This document shows positions 63,273 to 64,000 of a DNA stretch of 64,000 nt, piece after piece; position 1 is the stretch's first letter; every line of letters starts with the position of its first letter. Both the position numbers and the translations under genes were made by a program. The notes under the pieces are model-generated. The model saw only the letters and a program-made list of their open reading frames with translations, was not told the origin of the DNA and searched no databases. The DNA is taken from positions 1 through 64,000 of the forward strand of contig NZ_BCTF01000006.1 of the NCBI RefSeq assembly GCF_001571145.1, written 5' to 3'. Origin of the DNA: Hydrogenophaga flava NBRC 102514 (lineage in GTDB: Bacteria; Pseudomonadota; Gammaproteobacteria; Burkholderiales; Burkholderiaceae_C).

Positions 63273-64000
63273 TCACCTACCGGACGCAGACATGGGTCGG
63301 GGCAGCGAGGGATGCGGCAGGGCCGGCACCGGGTGTCGTTGTGTGGCGGCACGTCCCTCGGCCCAGGCGCTGCGCCAGGCCGGCAGGGTCTGCGACGGGT
63401 CCTCGCCGAGGCCCCGCACCACGCAGCCGCCGGCCGCGCCCGCGGCGGCCACCGCCTGCAGCTGTGCCGGCTCCAAGACGCCACCGATGCCCACCACCGG
63501 CGCAGGCGCCATGTGGGCCCACCAGGCCAGGTTGTCCAGGCCCTGGGGCCGCCAGGGCATGTCCTTGGTGGTGGTGGGCCAGACCGGGCCGCAGGCGATC
63601 AGGTCGGGCTGCAGCGCGGCGGCGCGGCACAGCTCCCAGAGGCTGTGCGAGCTCAGGCCCAGTTGCACACCGGCCTCGCGTGCCGCCTGCAGCGCGGCGC
63701 GGTCGCTGGCCGTCAGGGCCAGCAGGTCTTCCTGCCCCAGGTGCAGGGCGCGGGCGCCGGCCTGCAGCGCGGTCTGCCAGTGGTCGTTGACCACCAGCGT
63801 GATGCCGGCCGCGTCCGCCGCGCGCTGGCTGCGGACGATGGCGGCGTGCAGCTGCGCGACCCAGGTGCCGTCGTCCAGGCCCGCCGGGCGTTTCATGCGC
63901 AACTGGATCGTGTCCACCGTGGGCGTGGCGCTCAGCACCGACTCCACGCGCTCGGCGCTGTCGACGATGGCGTAGACACCGGGGTCGCGGCTGCGCGCTT
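63273..64000 (-). CDS. thiE: Thiamine-phosphate synthase (ThiE), start beyond window
   Basis: The gene enters from the right edge; the visible part is about 242 codons. GVYAIVDSAERVESVLSATP, VDTIQLRMKRPAGL, LVVNDHWQTALQAGARALHL, GLSSHSLWELCRAA, CGPVWPTTTKDMPW and PVVGIGGVLEPAQLQAVAAA follow the ThiE pattern: pyrophosphate-binding residues in the IQLRMK and GPVWPTTTK stretches, and the phosphate-binding glycines in VGIGGV. It joins HMP-pyrophosphate with thiazole phosphate to thiamine phosphate in the cytoplasm. The missing N-terminal part may contain an HMP kinase domain or just the ThiE start; this cannot be told here. Confidence 0.88.
   Translation of the reverse strand, partial: ARSRDPGVYAIVDSAERVESVLSATPTVDTIQLRMKRPAGLDDGTWVAQLHAAIVRSQRAADAAGITLVVNDHWQTALQAGARALHLGQEDLLALTASDRAALQAAREAGVQLGLSSHSLWELCRAAALQPDLIACGPVWPTTTKDMPWRPQGLDNLAWWAHMAPAPVVGIGGVLEPAQLQAVAAAGAAGGCVVRGLGEDPSQTLPAWRSAWAEGRAATQRHPVPALPHPSLPRPMSASGR

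Overview
The window is very GC-rich, codes on both strands with short gaps (no gene-free stretch over 300 bases), and carries gene neighbourhoods typical of betaproteobacteria of the Burkholderiales. I read it as a chromosomal segment of a Comamonadaceae member, Hydrogenophaga-like; that placement comes from gene content and gene families, not from a marker gene. I see no rRNA, tRNA, CRISPR array, insertion sequence, phage gene or attachment site.

Bases 1-7352 are a purine catabolic island: the start of an allantoinase (puuE), 5-hydroxyisourate hydrolase, XdhC, an allantoin/hydantoin racemase, an NCS1 allantoin-type permease, the membrane urate hydroxylase PuuD, and two paralogous GntR/FCD regulators. 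Three palindromes sharing the core TGTATACA sit in its promoter gaps and are the likely operators. An 8-oxoguanine deaminase (27183-28637) and the complete glyoxylate-to-glycerate route gcl-hyi-glxR-ttuD (29668-34554) can take the same carbon further: oxidised guanine to urate, urate to allantoin and glyoxylate, glyoxylate to 2-phosphoglycerate.

Bases 7400-10317 hold glutathione-dependent formaldehyde oxidation (frmA, an alpha/beta hydrolase, fghA). Bases 10342-17075 hold an acyl-CoA synthetase and a set (small-molecule kinase, class III PLP phospho-lyase-like enzyme, APC permease, EutR-like AraC regulator) that looks like a B12-independent route for ethanolamine or a similar amino alcohol. 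Bases 17147-21921 are an overlapping operon of aldehyde dehydrogenase, omega-aminotransferase, Tm-1-like protein and HAD hydrolase, with unknown substrate. Bases 21951-25510 carry two paralogous serine esterases flanking a chemoreceptor.

Bases 34614-38710 hold a DeoR regulator, an MFS transporter, a VOC protein and a second chemoreceptor with a good sigma-28 promoter. Bases 38926-43019 are the most intriguing part: DUF3348, DUF802 (ExbB/MotA-like membrane base with a very long helical tail), a MotB/OmpA-like protein with the motor aspartate, and DUF2894. Together they resemble an ion-driven stator complex comparable to the ZorAB module of Zorya, but with unknown function.

Bases 43038-54981 are mixed housekeeping and accessory genes: an epimerase with a divergent LysR regulator, two tandem membrane PAS proteins, an RRM protein with a strong terminator, a YadGH-type ABC exporter, lipid-type hydrolases with a WS/DGAT acyltransferase, and a PA0069-type radical SAM protein behind a perfect LexA box. 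Bases 55006-60128 encode a DctS/DctR-like two-component system, divergent from a TRAP solute-binding protein and dctA. Then follow a Kef-type antiporter broken by one extra base in a G8 tract, a 2-oxo-acid-type TRAP binding protein, and the end of a ThiE-like gene. Several genes lack a Shine-Dalgarno but have a TANNNT hexamer 6-7 bases before the ATG, suggesting leaderless transcripts.
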